DNA of 64,000 bases from Bacteroides sp. 224 (GTDB lineage: Bacteria > Bacteroidota > Bacteroidia > Bacteroidales > Bacteroidaceae). The position numbers and the translations under genes are program-made. Positions 43,742-52,590 of this stretch are shown piece by piece. Under the pieces are notes generated by a model. That model made no database searches and was not told the DNA's origin. It was given only the letters and a program-made list of their open reading frames with translations. Location of the stretch: the NCBI RefSeq assembly GCF_010500995.1, contig NZ_QVMK01000022.1, positions 1 to 64,000 on the forward strand, given 5' to 3'. How positions within the stretch are numbered: position 1 is the first letter of the stretch; each line of letters starts with the position of its first letter.

Positions 43742-44758
43742 CTAATCGTTTTCTGGAGAGATAAATATATTGTTTCCATCTATTCGGTAGTTAATAGGTA
43801 TGGAGTTTTTCAGAGATTTTAGTACAGATTCTATGGCACTTTTTCGTTTCAATACCCCCGAATAGGTGATGTCTAAACGTATATCCGGCGAGAGAGTAAT
43901 CTTCACTTGATAGAATCTTTCCAGTGTTTTTGCAATGCTTAATATATTGGCTTGTTCAAAAGGTATCAGCTCGTTTCTCCACACAGCATCCAATTTGGTA
44001 TCTACCTGTTTTACGGTTAGTTTTCCGTTATTTCTATTTAGTTCGGCTCTTTGCCCGGGAGAAAGGGTAATCATTCCTTCGCTGTTATTTCCTCTGACTT
44101 CGATTTCTCCTTCTATCAGGCTGGCTTCTGCCACGTTTTGTAACAGGTCGTTTTTCATATTAAAAATGGTACCCAATACTTTTACAGTCAATGCTTCTCC
44201 GTGTACAATGAAAGGCTTTTCTGCATTTTTAGCTACTTCAAAGTAGGCTTCTCCTTCCATATATACCTGGCGCTCTTTATTGGTAAACGCGCGTGGGTAA
44301 CGTAGAGTGGTAGCATTGTTAATCCAAACTTTGCTGCCGTCGGGCAGTATAATTTCTTTGGCTGTATTCTCGGTATTTGTTTCCACTATCAGGTCATTTG
44401 CTGGATTGGTGGTATGAAACCAATACCCCAATCCGCTAACTATAACCATGATTGCAGCAATGGAGGCTGCGTATTGCATCCACCTTTTTATATGTATTTG
44501 CTTCTTCTTGATAGTTGCCTCTTCTTTTTCAATTTGTTGGAAAAGTCTTCTTTCGGCACGGTCCATTCGTTTCGTGTCTAAGTATGAATCGAATTTACCT
44601 AACTGATAAATTTCTTCCATTTCGAATAATGCTCGCGCATTTTCTTCTTTTTCATTTATCCAATGGTTAATTTCTGCATATTCTTGTTCGGAACACTCTC
44701 CGGTGATGAATTTGCGCAGCATATTATCGTCTATTTCTTTCATTGTCTTTTCTTTCAT
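43742..44758 (-). CDS. FecR-family anti-sigma factor
   Basis: 338 residues. The N-terminal cytoplasmic domain has LRKFITGECSEQEYAEINHW, which binds sigma. One membrane helix lies near 90-108 (WMQYAASIAAIMVIVSGLGYW). The periplasmic FecR domain has EIILPDGSKVWINNATTLRY and VYMEGEAYFEVAKN, and the C-terminal STN-like piece has LERFYQVKITLSPDIRLDIT. It transmits the SusC signal to the ECF sigma factor. It begins with MKEKTMKEI; the second Met is an equally good start. Confidence 0.95.
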   Translation of the reverse strand: MKEKTMKEIDDNMLRKFITGECSEQEYAEINHWINEKEENARALFEMEEIYQLGKFDSYLDTKRMDRAERRLFQQIEKEEATIKKKQIHIKRWMQYAASIAAIMVIVSGLGYWFHTTNPANDLIVETNTENTAKEIILPDGSKVWINNATTLRYPRAFTNKERQVYMEGEAYFEVAKNAEKPFIVHGEALTVKVLGTIFNMKNDLLQNVAEASLIEGEIEVRGNNSEGMITLSPGQRAELNRNNGKLTVKQVDTKLDAVWRNELIPFEQANILSIAKTLERFYQVKITLSPDIRLDITYSGVLKRKSAIESVLKSLKNSIPINYRIDGNNIFISPEND

Positions 44759-44797
44759 TGTATCTAAAACAACTCAATTTGCAGAAACACTTACTTA

Positions 44798-44980
44798 GAG
44801 CCAGTTTAAATTTTCCACAGAATAATTATTATAGGATGCTTTCGTTTTTTCTTTCGTACTCTTTTTGTCTGTTTCTTCTCTTTTTGCGGTTCAAATAGCC
44901 CGCTATTCTCACCTTAAAAAGAAAACAAACACCCTAAAAATAGCACAAAATAAAAGAACGAGCAAAATTTAAACAGGCTC
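44798..44980. mobile_element. MITE-like 183-bp segment with inverted termini
   Basis: The left end GAGCCAGTTTAAATTTT (44798-44814) and right end AAAATTTAAACAGGCTC (44964-44980) are inverted copies with one mismatch. Both are flanked by TTA, a possible 3-bp target duplication. The left 38 bp (44798-44835) are 37/38 identical to the sequence at 13585-13622. The right end lies inside the ECF sigma reading frame. No transposase is encoded. The inverted pair could instead be two copies of a dispersed terminator-like motif. Confidence 0.45.
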
Positions 44981-45537
44981 TTAAATATAAAAAATAAAAG
45001 AAAAGTGAGCCATAAGTGTCCTAACTTACTGCGCAAGAGTTTAAGAGCTTTGTATATATGAGCCTCAACGGTTCGTAACGATACTCCCAATACATCTGCT
45101 ATCTCTTTATTTTTCATATCGTGCAGATAGCTTAACTTGAATACTTCCTTACACTTATCGGGTAATTCGTTGATGGCGCTGTAAATTTCCTGTCTTAATT
45201 CTCTGTCTTCTATTCTTTTTATAATTTCATTACTTTCGTGTGGTTGATAAAACTCCGCACGCTTTTGGTTGATTTCTTCCATAGCACTGGAGTATTTCTC
45301 TTTAATGGCACGGTGTTTCAGCACATTGAGCGAGCGGGTATAAACCGCCCGATATAGAAAGGCTTGTATTTGGTCGCCTATTTCCATGGAGTCTTTACGT
45401 TTCCATAACTCAACAAATACATCTTGCACAACGTCTTCTGCCTCTTCATCGCCAATCAAACGTGTGGCGTAGAAAAGCAGGTTAGGGTAGTATCTTCGAA
45501 ATAAGGCTTTATATGTGCTATCAAAATCGTTGTTCAT
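44914..45537 (-). CDS. ECF-type RNA polymerase sigma factor with extended hydrophobic tail
   Basis: 207 residues. Sigma region 2 has YYPNLLFYATRLIGDEEAED and DVFVELWKRKDSM. Region 4 has INELPDKCKEVFKLSYLHDM and IADVLGVSLRTVEAHIYKAL. After about residue 175 the protein runs into a very hydrophobic, Phe-rich tail (FLLFFIFKSLFKFCSFFYFV) not needed in the family. Part of the tail is encoded by the dispersed 17-bp terminus at 44964-44980. It pairs with the FecR gene and should activate susC. It starts 20 bp after the GH92 stop. Confidence 0.92.
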   Translation of the reverse strand: MNNDFDSTYKALFRRYYPNLLFYATRLIGDEEAEDVVQDVFVELWKRKDSMEIGDQIQAFLYRAVYTRSLNVLKHRAIKEKYSSAMEEINQKRAEFYQPHESNEIIKRIEDRELRQEIYSAINELPDKCKEVFKLSYLHDMKNKEIADVLGVSLRTVEAHIYKALKLLRSKLGHLWLTFLLFFIFKSLFKFCSFFYFVLFLGCLFSF

Positions 45538-45557
45538 TCAGATTCTCTTAACATTGC

Positions 45558-47783
45558 TCAATACCATACCGGGCCGGGAACTTCTCCCATATCAAACTCC
45601 AGGGTAGAACCATTCATAATTTGCTCATGGGTAATGTAACTTTTATGATAAGGTTCACCATTTAGTTTAACGGACTGAATATACATGTTTTTTTTGGAAA
45701 CTCCGTATGCAAGCACCGTAAATATTTTGCCGTTAGCCAAATGCAGGTTGGTTTTTGCGAAAAGCGGTGTACCTATTTCATATTTTCCGCTCACAGGGTT
45801 CACCGGATAAAATCCCATCGCACTGAAAATATACCAGGCAGACATCTGGCCGCAATCTTCGTTTCCACAAAGCCCGGCTGGGGTGTTCAGGTATAACTCA
45901 TGCATTACTTTGGCTGCATATTTTTGTGTTTTCCAAGGTTGGTTTATGGCATTAAAGAGGTATATAACATGATGACTGGGTTCGTTTCCGTGCGCATATT
46001 GTCCAATCATACCTGTGCTGAAAATAGGGAGTTCACTTTGATCTGTCGGGTCGTAAGTAAACATGCTGTCTAACTTTTGGGTAAAGGGTTCGGTGCCTCC
46101 TGCTAATGAAATAAGGCCGTCTATATCATGTTGAACCGACCAGAAATACTGCCATCCGTTACTTTCGGTAATGTAATGCGTGTAATCGTCGGGGTTGAAG
46201 TTAGGAATAAAGACTCCTTTTTCATCGCGCGGCTGCATAAATGTGGTAACAGGATTATATACATTCCGATAGTTTTGAGCTCTCCGATAAAATTCCTCTG
46301 CAATATCTTCTTTACCCATTTGCTCCGCCATTCTTGCAATGCAATAATCATCATAAGCATATTCTAATGTTTTAGATAATGACCAGTTTTCTGTATTATA
46401 AGAATCATTGAGGTTGGAAGGCACATATCCCAGTTTTTTGTATTCGCCAATTTCCCGATAGTTATCAATGTTGGCAGTAGCTACACAGGCAGCTAAAGCT
46501 TTCTCCGGGTCGAAGTTTCCAATTCCTTTCAGGTAAGCATCAACGATTACAGGAACGGAATGATACCCAATCATCATATCTGTTTCGCTTGCATAGAAGT
46601 TCCATACAGGCAAACGCCCGTTTTGCTCATAAAAAGCGATGAAAGATTCCACCATGTCATTCACTCTTTCGGGCACGGTATAAGTAAATAAAGGATGCGA
46701 GGCGCGATAAGTATCCCATAAAGAGAAGGTGCTGTAATTGGTCCAATTGTTTGCCTGATGTATCTTTTTATCCGGTCCATAATAAGAGCCGTCTACATCA
46801 TTGTAAATGGTTGGGGCAAGCATCGAGTGGTAGAGCGCAGTGTAAAAGTTTACTTTGCTATCCTGATCGGTTGTTTCGATCTCTATTTTTCCCAGTTCTT
46901 TATTCCAATGAGATTGGGTAGAAGCCAGGTATTTATCGAAATCGTTTTCGGGAACTTCGGCATTCAGATTTCTGGCCGCTCCTTCCATGCTTACGCCGGA
47001 TATACCCGTGTTTACGAGTATTTGTTCATTCTCTTCGGTGGAAAAATCAAAACGTACGATGTAGCCGGTTCCCGGTTTTTTTCCTTTTTGTGTAATGCTG
47101 GTAGTGTCTTGTGTCACTTTAGCAAAGGGTTTGGAAAAGCGGGTATGGAAGAAAATACGTTGGTTTCGTGCCCATCCGTCAGAGAAACGATAACCGCGAA
47201 TGGTTACAGAGTCTAATACTTCCATGTATGAATCTTGCGTAAAATCCCAGTTCATCGCCTTTTTAAGATTCAGGAAAATTGCAGCTTCTGCTTTGGGGAA
47301 AGTGTATCGTTGAATACCACAACGCTCGGTAGCAGTAAGTTCTACATTAATATTATAATCGGTTAACCTGACTTGGTAATATCCGGCCGAGGCTTTTTCA
47401 TCGTCGTGAGAAAATTTGGAGTGAATACCCAAAGGAGCTTTTGCCTCTTTATAGGGCAAGGTAACAGGCATGAACGAAATATCATATAAATCTCCTGCAC
47501 CCGTTCCGGAAAGGTGGGTGTGACTGAATCCGGCAATGGTGCTATCCGGGTAGAAGTAGCCGGCAATGCGATCCCAACCGGGCAAGCCATTATCCGGACT
47601 GAGCTGCACCATTCCAAAAGGAGCTTGTGCCCCGGGGTAGGTGTTTCCGGTATAATCGGTTCCGATGAATGGGTTTACATATTGGGTATAGTTTATTTCT
47701 GTTTTAGGTTGTTTGTTGGGTGTACAGGAAATTAGGAATAAAAGTCCCGCAAATACAAAAGATACGAACAAAGGCTTTTTCAT
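45558..47783 (-). CDS. GH92 alpha-mannosidase, lipoprotein
   Basis: 741 residues. Lipoprotein signal (lipobox LLFLISC). Start of the GH92 domain YTQYVNPFIGTDYTGNTYPG, then FGMVQLSPDNG and FSHTHLSGTGAGDLYD. The central part has FSLWDTYRASHPLFT, and the C-terminal part has GNEDCGQMSAWYIFSAMGFY with the catalytic acidic residues. It is a Ca-dependent exo-alpha-mannosidase that trims high-mannose N-glycan. First gene of the minus-strand series leading into sigma, FecR, susC and susD. Confidence 0.95.
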   Translation of the reverse strand: MKKPLFVSFVFAGLLFLISCTPNKQPKTEINYTQYVNPFIGTDYTGNTYPGAQAPFGMVQLSPDNGLPGWDRIAGYFYPDSTIAGFSHTHLSGTGAGDLYDISFMPVTLPYKEAKAPLGIHSKFSHDDEKASAGYYQVRLTDYNINVELTATERCGIQRYTFPKAEAAIFLNLKKAMNWDFTQDSYMEVLDSVTIRGYRFSDGWARNQRIFFHTRFSKPFAKVTQDTTSITQKGKKPGTGYIVRFDFSTEENEQILVNTGISGVSMEGAARNLNAEVPENDFDKYLASTQSHWNKELGKIEIETTDQDSKVNFYTALYHSMLAPTIYNDVDGSYYGPDKKIHQANNWTNYSTFSLWDTYRASHPLFTYTVPERVNDMVESFIAFYEQNGRLPVWNFYASETDMMIGYHSVPVIVDAYLKGIGNFDPEKALAACVATANIDNYREIGEYKKLGYVPSNLNDSYNTENWSLSKTLEYAYDDYCIARMAEQMGKEDIAEEFYRRAQNYRNVYNPVTTFMQPRDEKGVFIPNFNPDDYTHYITESNGWQYFWSVQHDIDGLISLAGGTEPFTQKLDSMFTYDPTDQSELPIFSTGMIGQYAHGNEPSHHVIYLFNAINQPWKTQKYAAKVMHELYLNTPAGLCGNEDCGQMSAWYIFSAMGFYPVNPVSGKYEIGTPLFAKTNLHLANGKIFTVLAYGVSKKNMYIQSVKLNGEPYHKSYITHEQIMNGSTLEFDMGEVPGPVWY

Positions 47784-47882
47784 GATAACTTATTTTTGAG
47801 TATAACAACTCAAAGATGAGGAATACTGTAGAGGTTAACAAAAAAAGTTGTTTTTATTTTCTATATTTCCTCGTATAAATAG

Positions 47883-47953
47883 AATGAACACAGAGCCACA
47901 AAAGGCACAAAGAAAGAATATAAACTCTGTATCTTTGTGGCTCTGTGTTCATT
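47883..47953. repeat. 20-bp perfect inverted repeat upstream of the GH92 gene
   Basis: Arms AATGAACACAGAGCCACAAA (47883-47902) and its complement (47934-47953) enclose a 31-nt loop without the TACGATGCCGCA core. It lies between divergent GH92 and the gene at 48040. It belongs to the same word-like hairpin group. Confidence 0.85.
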
Positions 47954-48039
47954 AATTATTTTTTTTATTCAACTCGTTTATAAATCATTCTTTTTATGTA
48001 AGTTTGTGCACTTAGAGCACCTAAAACTACTTATATAAT

Positions 48040-48609
48040 ATGAGAACCTTTATTTTATTGATTTCTTTGTTTTTACCTTTTACGCTTTTTGCTCAGTCGA
48101 TAGATGGCTTTGGCGGTTTTAAGTTTGGAACTAAACAAAAGAAAATATGTGAAACTTCCTGGGTAAAAAATAACATTAAAGATAAAAGAGGTGGAGAGAT
48201 TGAACTGCATATTTTTGTCAGCCCATTACAGCTTGATGCTCAGGAATATGATCTTTGTGTTTATCAGTTTCATCAAAACAAACTCTATGGCGGAATAATG
48301 GCACAAACGTTTGCTACCCAAGAAGATTTATTGAAAGCACTTGATGGCTTAAAAGATTCATTGAAAGTGGATTGCAGAGAAGAAACACCTGCTATGCCTT
48401 CAATTATTAAAGAATATTATTTCCGAGATTCCCGCAAAAATGAGTTAACTGCTCAGGCAGTGAAAGAAAGAAAACGATTTATTCTTAGGCTCCACTATTT
48501 TTCTTACAAGCTAACTACTAAGAAGAATGAAGCGGAAGAAAAAAGAAGGCAAGAAGAATGGAATAAACCTATGGATGGGGAAGCAGATGTACGAGATATA
48601 GATGAATAA
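48040..48609 (+). CDS. secreted protein of unknown function
   Basis: 189 residues. Signal peptide (MRTFILLISLFLPFTLFAQ). The mature protein begins SIDGFGGFKFGTKQKKICE, a pattern seen in several Bacteroidetes periplasmic proteins of unknown role. The C-terminus is highly charged (EAEEKRRQEEWNK). No family identified with confidence. A strong minus-strand terminator lies between it and the RRM gene. Confidence 0.6.
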   Translation: MRTFILLISLFLPFTLFAQSIDGFGGFKFGTKQKKICETSWVKNNIKDKRGGEIELHIFVSPLQLDAQEYDLCVYQFHQNKLYGGIMAQTFATQEDLLKALDGLKDSLKVDCREETPAMPSIIKEYYFRDSRKNELTAQAVKERKRFILRLHYFSYKLTTKKNEAEEKRRQEEWNKPMDGEADVRDIDE

Positions 48610-48623
48610 CAGGCAAACTCCAT

Positions 48624-48650
48624 AAAAAAAGCCGACCTATTGGCCGGCTT
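48624..48650 (-). terminator. intrinsic terminator of the RRM gene
   Basis: On the minus strand AAGCCGGCC, loop AATA, GGTCGGCTT (one G-U) followed by a run of T. On the plus strand the same stem has a mismatch, so it serves mainly the minus strand. Confidence 0.8.
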
Positions 48651-48675
48651 CTCTTATCTTTTGAATAAGATTTTT

Positions 48676-48921
48676 TTAGTTTCTAGGAAGAGATTCCTTC
48701 ACTACCATCGGACGACCTGAGTACTCAGCACCGTTCAATTCCTTAATAGCTCTATTAGCTTCGTCATCATTCGGCATTTCAACAAAAGCAAAACCTTTTG
48801 ATCTGTTTGTTGCACGATCCATGATTAACTTCACAGAATCTACCATTCCGTAATCTTCCATTACTTCTCTTAAATCTGATTCCCTAACTCTGTAGTTAAG
48901 GTTTCCAATGTAAATGTTCAT
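48676..48921 (-). CDS. small RRM RNA-binding protein
   Basis: 81 residues forming a single RNA-recognition motif: MNIYIGNLNYRVRESDLREV with RNP2 (IYIGNL) and KGFAFVEMPNDDEA with RNP1 (KGFAFVEM). Such proteins are abundant in Bacteroidetes (the Rbp family) and act as global RNA-binding regulators in place of Hfq. The leader upstream is long: a near -7 match lies around 49065, giving an untranslated region of about 145 nt. Confidence 0.93.
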   Translation of the reverse strand: MNIYIGNLNYRVRESDLREVMEDYGMVDSVKLIMDRATNRSKGFAFVEMPNDDEANRAIKELNGAEYSGRPMVVKESLPRN

Positions 48922-49280
48922 AAATACAAAAAAATAAATAATTAATAAATAAGCAAAAAGTTTAAGAAGTTCGTAAAATCAGAGATGGAAATTCTCAGGT
49001 GATAATCACACAGGAGTAGATACATGAAAGAATTTTAGAGCAATGTAAACTTCTGATTGCTTTTGCAAAGGAAGTTATTCTTTTTGATAATTCCATGCAA
49101 TTGCCCGGATTTAAATGAAAAAAGTTCTTTTTTATGAAAAAAGCTCGGTAATTAACAATTTATCAGGGTATTGTTGATCTCTCTGAAATGTAATGATAAA
49201 GTTGTATAAGTGAATCAATATATCTAAAAGCGGCTATTTTAATAGGGAAATCCCTAACATCATTTGGGGAAAATCTTCCT
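48922..49280. other. gene-free stretch between divergent genes
   Basis: About 430 bp separate the RRM gene from the gene at 49355. I see an AT-rich RRM leader, a weak TTCCTTTG (minus strand, near 49065-49072), a short dyad AGGGAAATCCCT near 49243-49254, and the promoter of the next gene at 49281-49308. No open frame looks coding. Confidence 0.4.
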
Positions 49281-49308
49281 TTTGAGCTAATATCCTTTAT
49301 TATCTTTG
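49281..49308 (+). promoter_or_regulatory. promoter of the low-complexity secreted protein gene
   Basis: TTTG at 49281-49284 and TATCTTTG at 49301-49308, 16 bp apart, 46 bp before the ATG. Confidence 0.6.
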
Positions 49309-49354
49309 TATTGTGAAAAAGTGAATAATAAAAACCACTAAACCCAATATAGCC

Positions 49355-50791
49355 ATGAAAAAAATATTTTTCTTATTAATGTTGGTCATGGGTCTTCCAT
49401 ACTTGGTAACGGCTCAGAATTACGATGATGATCTTTATTACACCCCTTCCAAAGATAAAAAGGAAAAGAAACAGGAAAAGGTTACTCCTGCACAGAGAGA
49501 GGTAGCACCTGTTAAGAGAAGCAATACAGAAACGATAACTGTTTACTCTCGTAATAATGATTTCCCCACAATTGTAGTTGAGGATAGAAAAGGAAATAAA
49601 ACCAATATCAGAGATGTAGATGAATATAATCGCAGATACGATGATATTCAAAACGATATTACATTTGATCGTGATACCATAACCATTATGCAAAGAGGAA
49701 ACAACTTTGTAAATGGAGAGTGGGTAGATGGTTTTGAAGGTTCTCAGGAAGATTACGAATATGCAAAAAGAATTATTCGTTTCAATAATCCGCGTTATGC
49801 AGTTCATATAAGTAGCCCATACTATTGGGATATTGTTTATGGAGCCGATGCCTGGAGATGGAATGTATATTCCGACGGTATTTATGCGTATGCTTTCCCA
49901 CGTTTCAACAACCCATTATGGTGGGATTGGAATATGAACTCATGGGGTTGGGGCTGGAACAGCTGGCATAGCCCGTGGTATGGTGGAGGCTGGTACGCCG
50001 GTTGGGGCGGAGGTTACTGGGGTGGCTATTGGGGACACCACTGGGGACATCATCACCATCATTGGGGTTACAACGACTATTGGGGGTATCCCGGTGGCGG
50101 AGGCGGCTCTTGGGGATATCATAGACCAACGGCATATACGAATAGACGATCTGTTCGCAACTATAGTGCTAATAGAGCAAATTCAGGAAGAAGATCGGAC
50201 GTCCGTTCCTCTTCTACAAGAAGCTCTTCGGCAAGAAATGTTACAACTGGTAGAACATCTTCTACACGTTCAAGCGGAACTTCTGTAAATTCTAACCGTT
50301 CGAGCGTGAGCAGAGATGGGCAGAGAAGTACTTCAAGAGTAGTAGGAACTCGTTCTTCTAATTCTACAGTAACACGCCCAAGTACAGGAGCAAGTAGAAC
50401 TGAGAGTACAGGAACATATACTCGTCCGGCTACCGGAAGTTCAAATAGATCATCTTCTGTAGGAAGTAGCCGTTCGTCTTCTTCTAACTCGCAGAGTTAT
50501 TCAACGGGAAGCAGTAGAAGTTCTTCTTCCAGAAGTTATTCAACAGGAAGCAGTCGCTCTTCTTCATCACGTTCATATACTCCAAGCAGTAGCAGCAGTT
50601 CGGGCTCATCCAGATCCAGTAGCTATACACCGAGCAGTAGCAGTAGCTATTCCGGCTCTAACAGTTCTTCTTATTCATCAGGTAGCAGTAGCAGCCGATC
50701 TTCTTCTGGTAGTTCTTACAGCTCTGGTGGAGGTAGCAGCCGCTCCAGTTCCAGCGGAGGTGGTGGAAGTAGCCGAAGCGGTCGTCGATAG
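49355..50791 (+). CDS. secreted low-complexity protein, Trp/Gly/His-rich then Ser/Arg-rich
   Basis: 478 residues. Signal peptide (MKKIFFLLMLVMGLPYLVTA). Residues 25-140 are charged and ordered in character. About 165-260 is extremely rich in Trp, Gly, His and Tyr (GGYWGHHWGHHHHHWGYNDY). From about 265 to the end the protein is almost only Ser with Arg, Gly, Thr and Tyr (SSSSRSYSTGSSRSSSSRSY). The His-rich patch could bind metal, and the Ser tract could be glycosylated. Function unknown. It is followed 55 bp later by an outer-membrane protein gene. Confidence 0.75.
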   Translation: MKKIFFLLMLVMGLPYLVTAQNYDDDLYYTPSKDKKEKKQEKVTPAQREVAPVKRSNTETITVYSRNNDFPTIVVEDRKGNKTNIRDVDEYNRRYDDIQNDITFDRDTITIMQRGNNFVNGEWVDGFEGSQEDYEYAKRIIRFNNPRYAVHISSPYYWDIVYGADAWRWNVYSDGIYAYAFPRFNNPLWWDWNMNSWGWGWNSWHSPWYGGGWYAGWGGGYWGGYWGHHWGHHHHHWGYNDYWGYPGGGGGSWGYHRPTAYTNRRSVRNYSANRANSGRRSDVRSSSTRSSSARNVTTGRTSSTRSSGTSVNSNRSSVSRDGQRSTSRVVGTRSSNSTVTRPSTGASRTESTGTYTRPATGSSNRSSSVGSSRSSSSNSQSYSTGSSRSSSSRSYSTGSSRSSSSRSYTPSSSSSSGSSRSSSYTPSSSSSYSGSNSSSYSSGSSSSRSSSGSSYSSGGGSSRSSSSGGGGSSRSGRR

Positions 50792-50846
50792 AACTAAACA
50801 GTATGTTTATTTGTTGTTAAATTTAGAATTTTAAATTGCAAAGTTT

Positions 50847-52505
50847 ATGAAGAAGATAATAACTCTAACTGCGTTTGCCACACTAATCTCTATAGGTATG
50901 TATGCGCAAACTATGTATGATGCCACTAAGATAGCAAGTAGAGATTTAACCGGAACAGCCCGTTTTGTAGGCATGGGAGGTGCCATGGGTGCTTTGGGTG
51001 GCGATATTTCTACTATGGGAGTAAATCCGGCGGGTATCGGTATTTATAGAAGTAATGATGTGGCTATGACAATGAGTTACGGTATTAATAGTGTGAATAG
51101 CAAATATCAGGGCACTTCATCCGAGAATGAAAAGAATCGCTTCTCTTTTGATAATATAGGTTTTGTGTTTTCTTCTCCTATTGGCGATTACACTTCATTA
51201 CGATATGTGAATTTTGGGTTTAATTATCAGCGTTCAAAGTCATTTTATAAGAACATGTCGATGAATGGTGTAATGAATATGGCAGGGCTATCGCAAACTT
51301 GGCAAATAGCTAATCAGGCGTATGGAGCTTCTCCGGATAAATTAGGAGAGTCTTATTCTTTCGAAAATTCTTCTTTAGGATGGCTGTCTATTCTTGGATG
51401 GGAAGGTTTTATGCTTAATGGTGGTTTCCTGAATAATGATGATGAATATGAATATGCATCCCCTCTTCCACAGAATGAATTAGGTGCTATGGTTTTTGAT
51501 TCCAAAGAATCCGGAGGAATAGATAAATACGACTTCAATCTTTCATTTAACTTTAATGATCGTTTTTATTTAGGATTCACAATTGGTGCATACGATGTAG
51601 ATTATAAAAAGCATTCCTGGTATGAGGAGATATATACTCCAAAAACAGGCTATGACCTAAATAGCTGGAATAGAATTGATGGTTCGGGATTTGATGTAAA
51701 ATTAGGAATGATTGTTCGCCCGTTTGAAACATCGCCTTTGCGTATAGGATTTGCTGTACATACACCTACCTTTTATAAGCTTACCTATACAACCAGTGCT
51801 CAAATAGCTTCAAATATGTATGCAAAACTTGATAATGAAGGACTTATCGAAGAAGTTAGTCCTTATAAAGAAGGGGACTTTGATAGCTATGAAGAAGGAT
51901 TCCTTAACTCTTATGATGATTTGGGAGCTGATATGAAATATGACTTCAAACTGAATACTCCTTGGGTTATTAATGCAAGTCTTGGTTATACAATAGGTAA
52001 AGGTCTTGCTTTAGGAGCTGAATATGAGTATGAAGATTACTCGACAATGAAGTATAAAGACGCAGATGGATATAAAATGGATTATGAAGTAGATGCTACT
52101 AAAGCCATGGCAAAGGCTGTACATACTTTCCGTTTGGGAGCAGAGTACAAACTCGTTCCACAGTTTGCTTTACGTGCCGGGTATAATTATTCTACAACTG
52201 CTTTTGATAAAAAGGCTTGGAAATCTCTTCCACAGAATTCTATCCATACCGATACTGACTATGCTAATGTAAACAGCATAAGTAACTATACTTTTGGCTT
52301 TGGTTATCGAGGTGAGAATTTTTATATGGACATGGCTTATAAATATAATCATTATAATGAAGATTTTTATGCATTCCATGATAATGATCGTTTGGGTGTG
52401 GATGATAGAAACTTCTTGAATCCTATTAATCAAAACCAATTAGCCGCCACCAAAGTTAAAAACAACAGGCACCAGCTAATGCTTACCTTAGGTATTCGCT
52501 TTTAA
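50847..52505 (+). CDS. OmpP1/FadL-like outer-membrane protein
   Basis: 552 residues. Signal peptide (MKKIITLTAFATLISIGMYA). The N-terminal plug-like motif is characteristic: FVGMGGAMGALGGDISTMGV then NPAGIGIYRSND, common in Bacteroidetes outer-membrane transport proteins. Alternating beta-strands follow (YEYEDYSTMKY, FALRAGYNYSTTAF), and the protein ends LMLTLGIRF with the terminal aromatic of a beta-barrel. Likely transports hydrophobic compounds. Confidence 0.85.
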   Translation: MKKIITLTAFATLISIGMYAQTMYDATKIASRDLTGTARFVGMGGAMGALGGDISTMGVNPAGIGIYRSNDVAMTMSYGINSVNSKYQGTSSENEKNRFSFDNIGFVFSSPIGDYTSLRYVNFGFNYQRSKSFYKNMSMNGVMNMAGLSQTWQIANQAYGASPDKLGESYSFENSSLGWLSILGWEGFMLNGGFLNNDDEYEYASPLPQNELGAMVFDSKESGGIDKYDFNLSFNFNDRFYLGFTIGAYDVDYKKHSWYEEIYTPKTGYDLNSWNRIDGSGFDVKLGMIVRPFETSPLRIGFAVHTPTFYKLTYTTSAQIASNMYAKLDNEGLIEEVSPYKEGDFDSYEEGFLNSYDDLGADMKYDFKLNTPWVINASLGYTIGKGLALGAEYEYEDYSTMKYKDADGYKMDYEVDATKAMAKAVHTFRLGAEYKLVPQFALRAGYNYSTTAFDKKAWKSLPQNSIHTDTDYANVNSISNYTFGFGYRGENFYMDMAYKYNHYNEDFYAFHDNDRLGVDDRNFLNPINQNQLAATKVKNNRHQLMLTLGIRF

Positions 52506-52548
52506 ACGAAACTGTTTCCATTGCAATATATTTTTTTTATGTGTGTGT

Positions 52549-52589
52549 AAAAATCCCTGGAAGCTTAACGGCAACCGGGGATTTTTTTT
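52549..52589 (+). terminator. intrinsic terminator, usable on both strands
   Basis: AAAATCCCTGG (to 52560) pairs with CCGGGGATTTT (52575-52585) with one wobble, loop of about 14, followed by T residues. It lies between convergent genes. Confidence 0.8.
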
Positions 52590-52590
52590 C

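Noticed and set aside
49980..50288. Long open frames overlapping the low-complexity secreted protein gene
   Set aside because: They arise from biased codons in the Gly/Trp and Ser tracts. The frame with a signal peptide and promoter is the real one.
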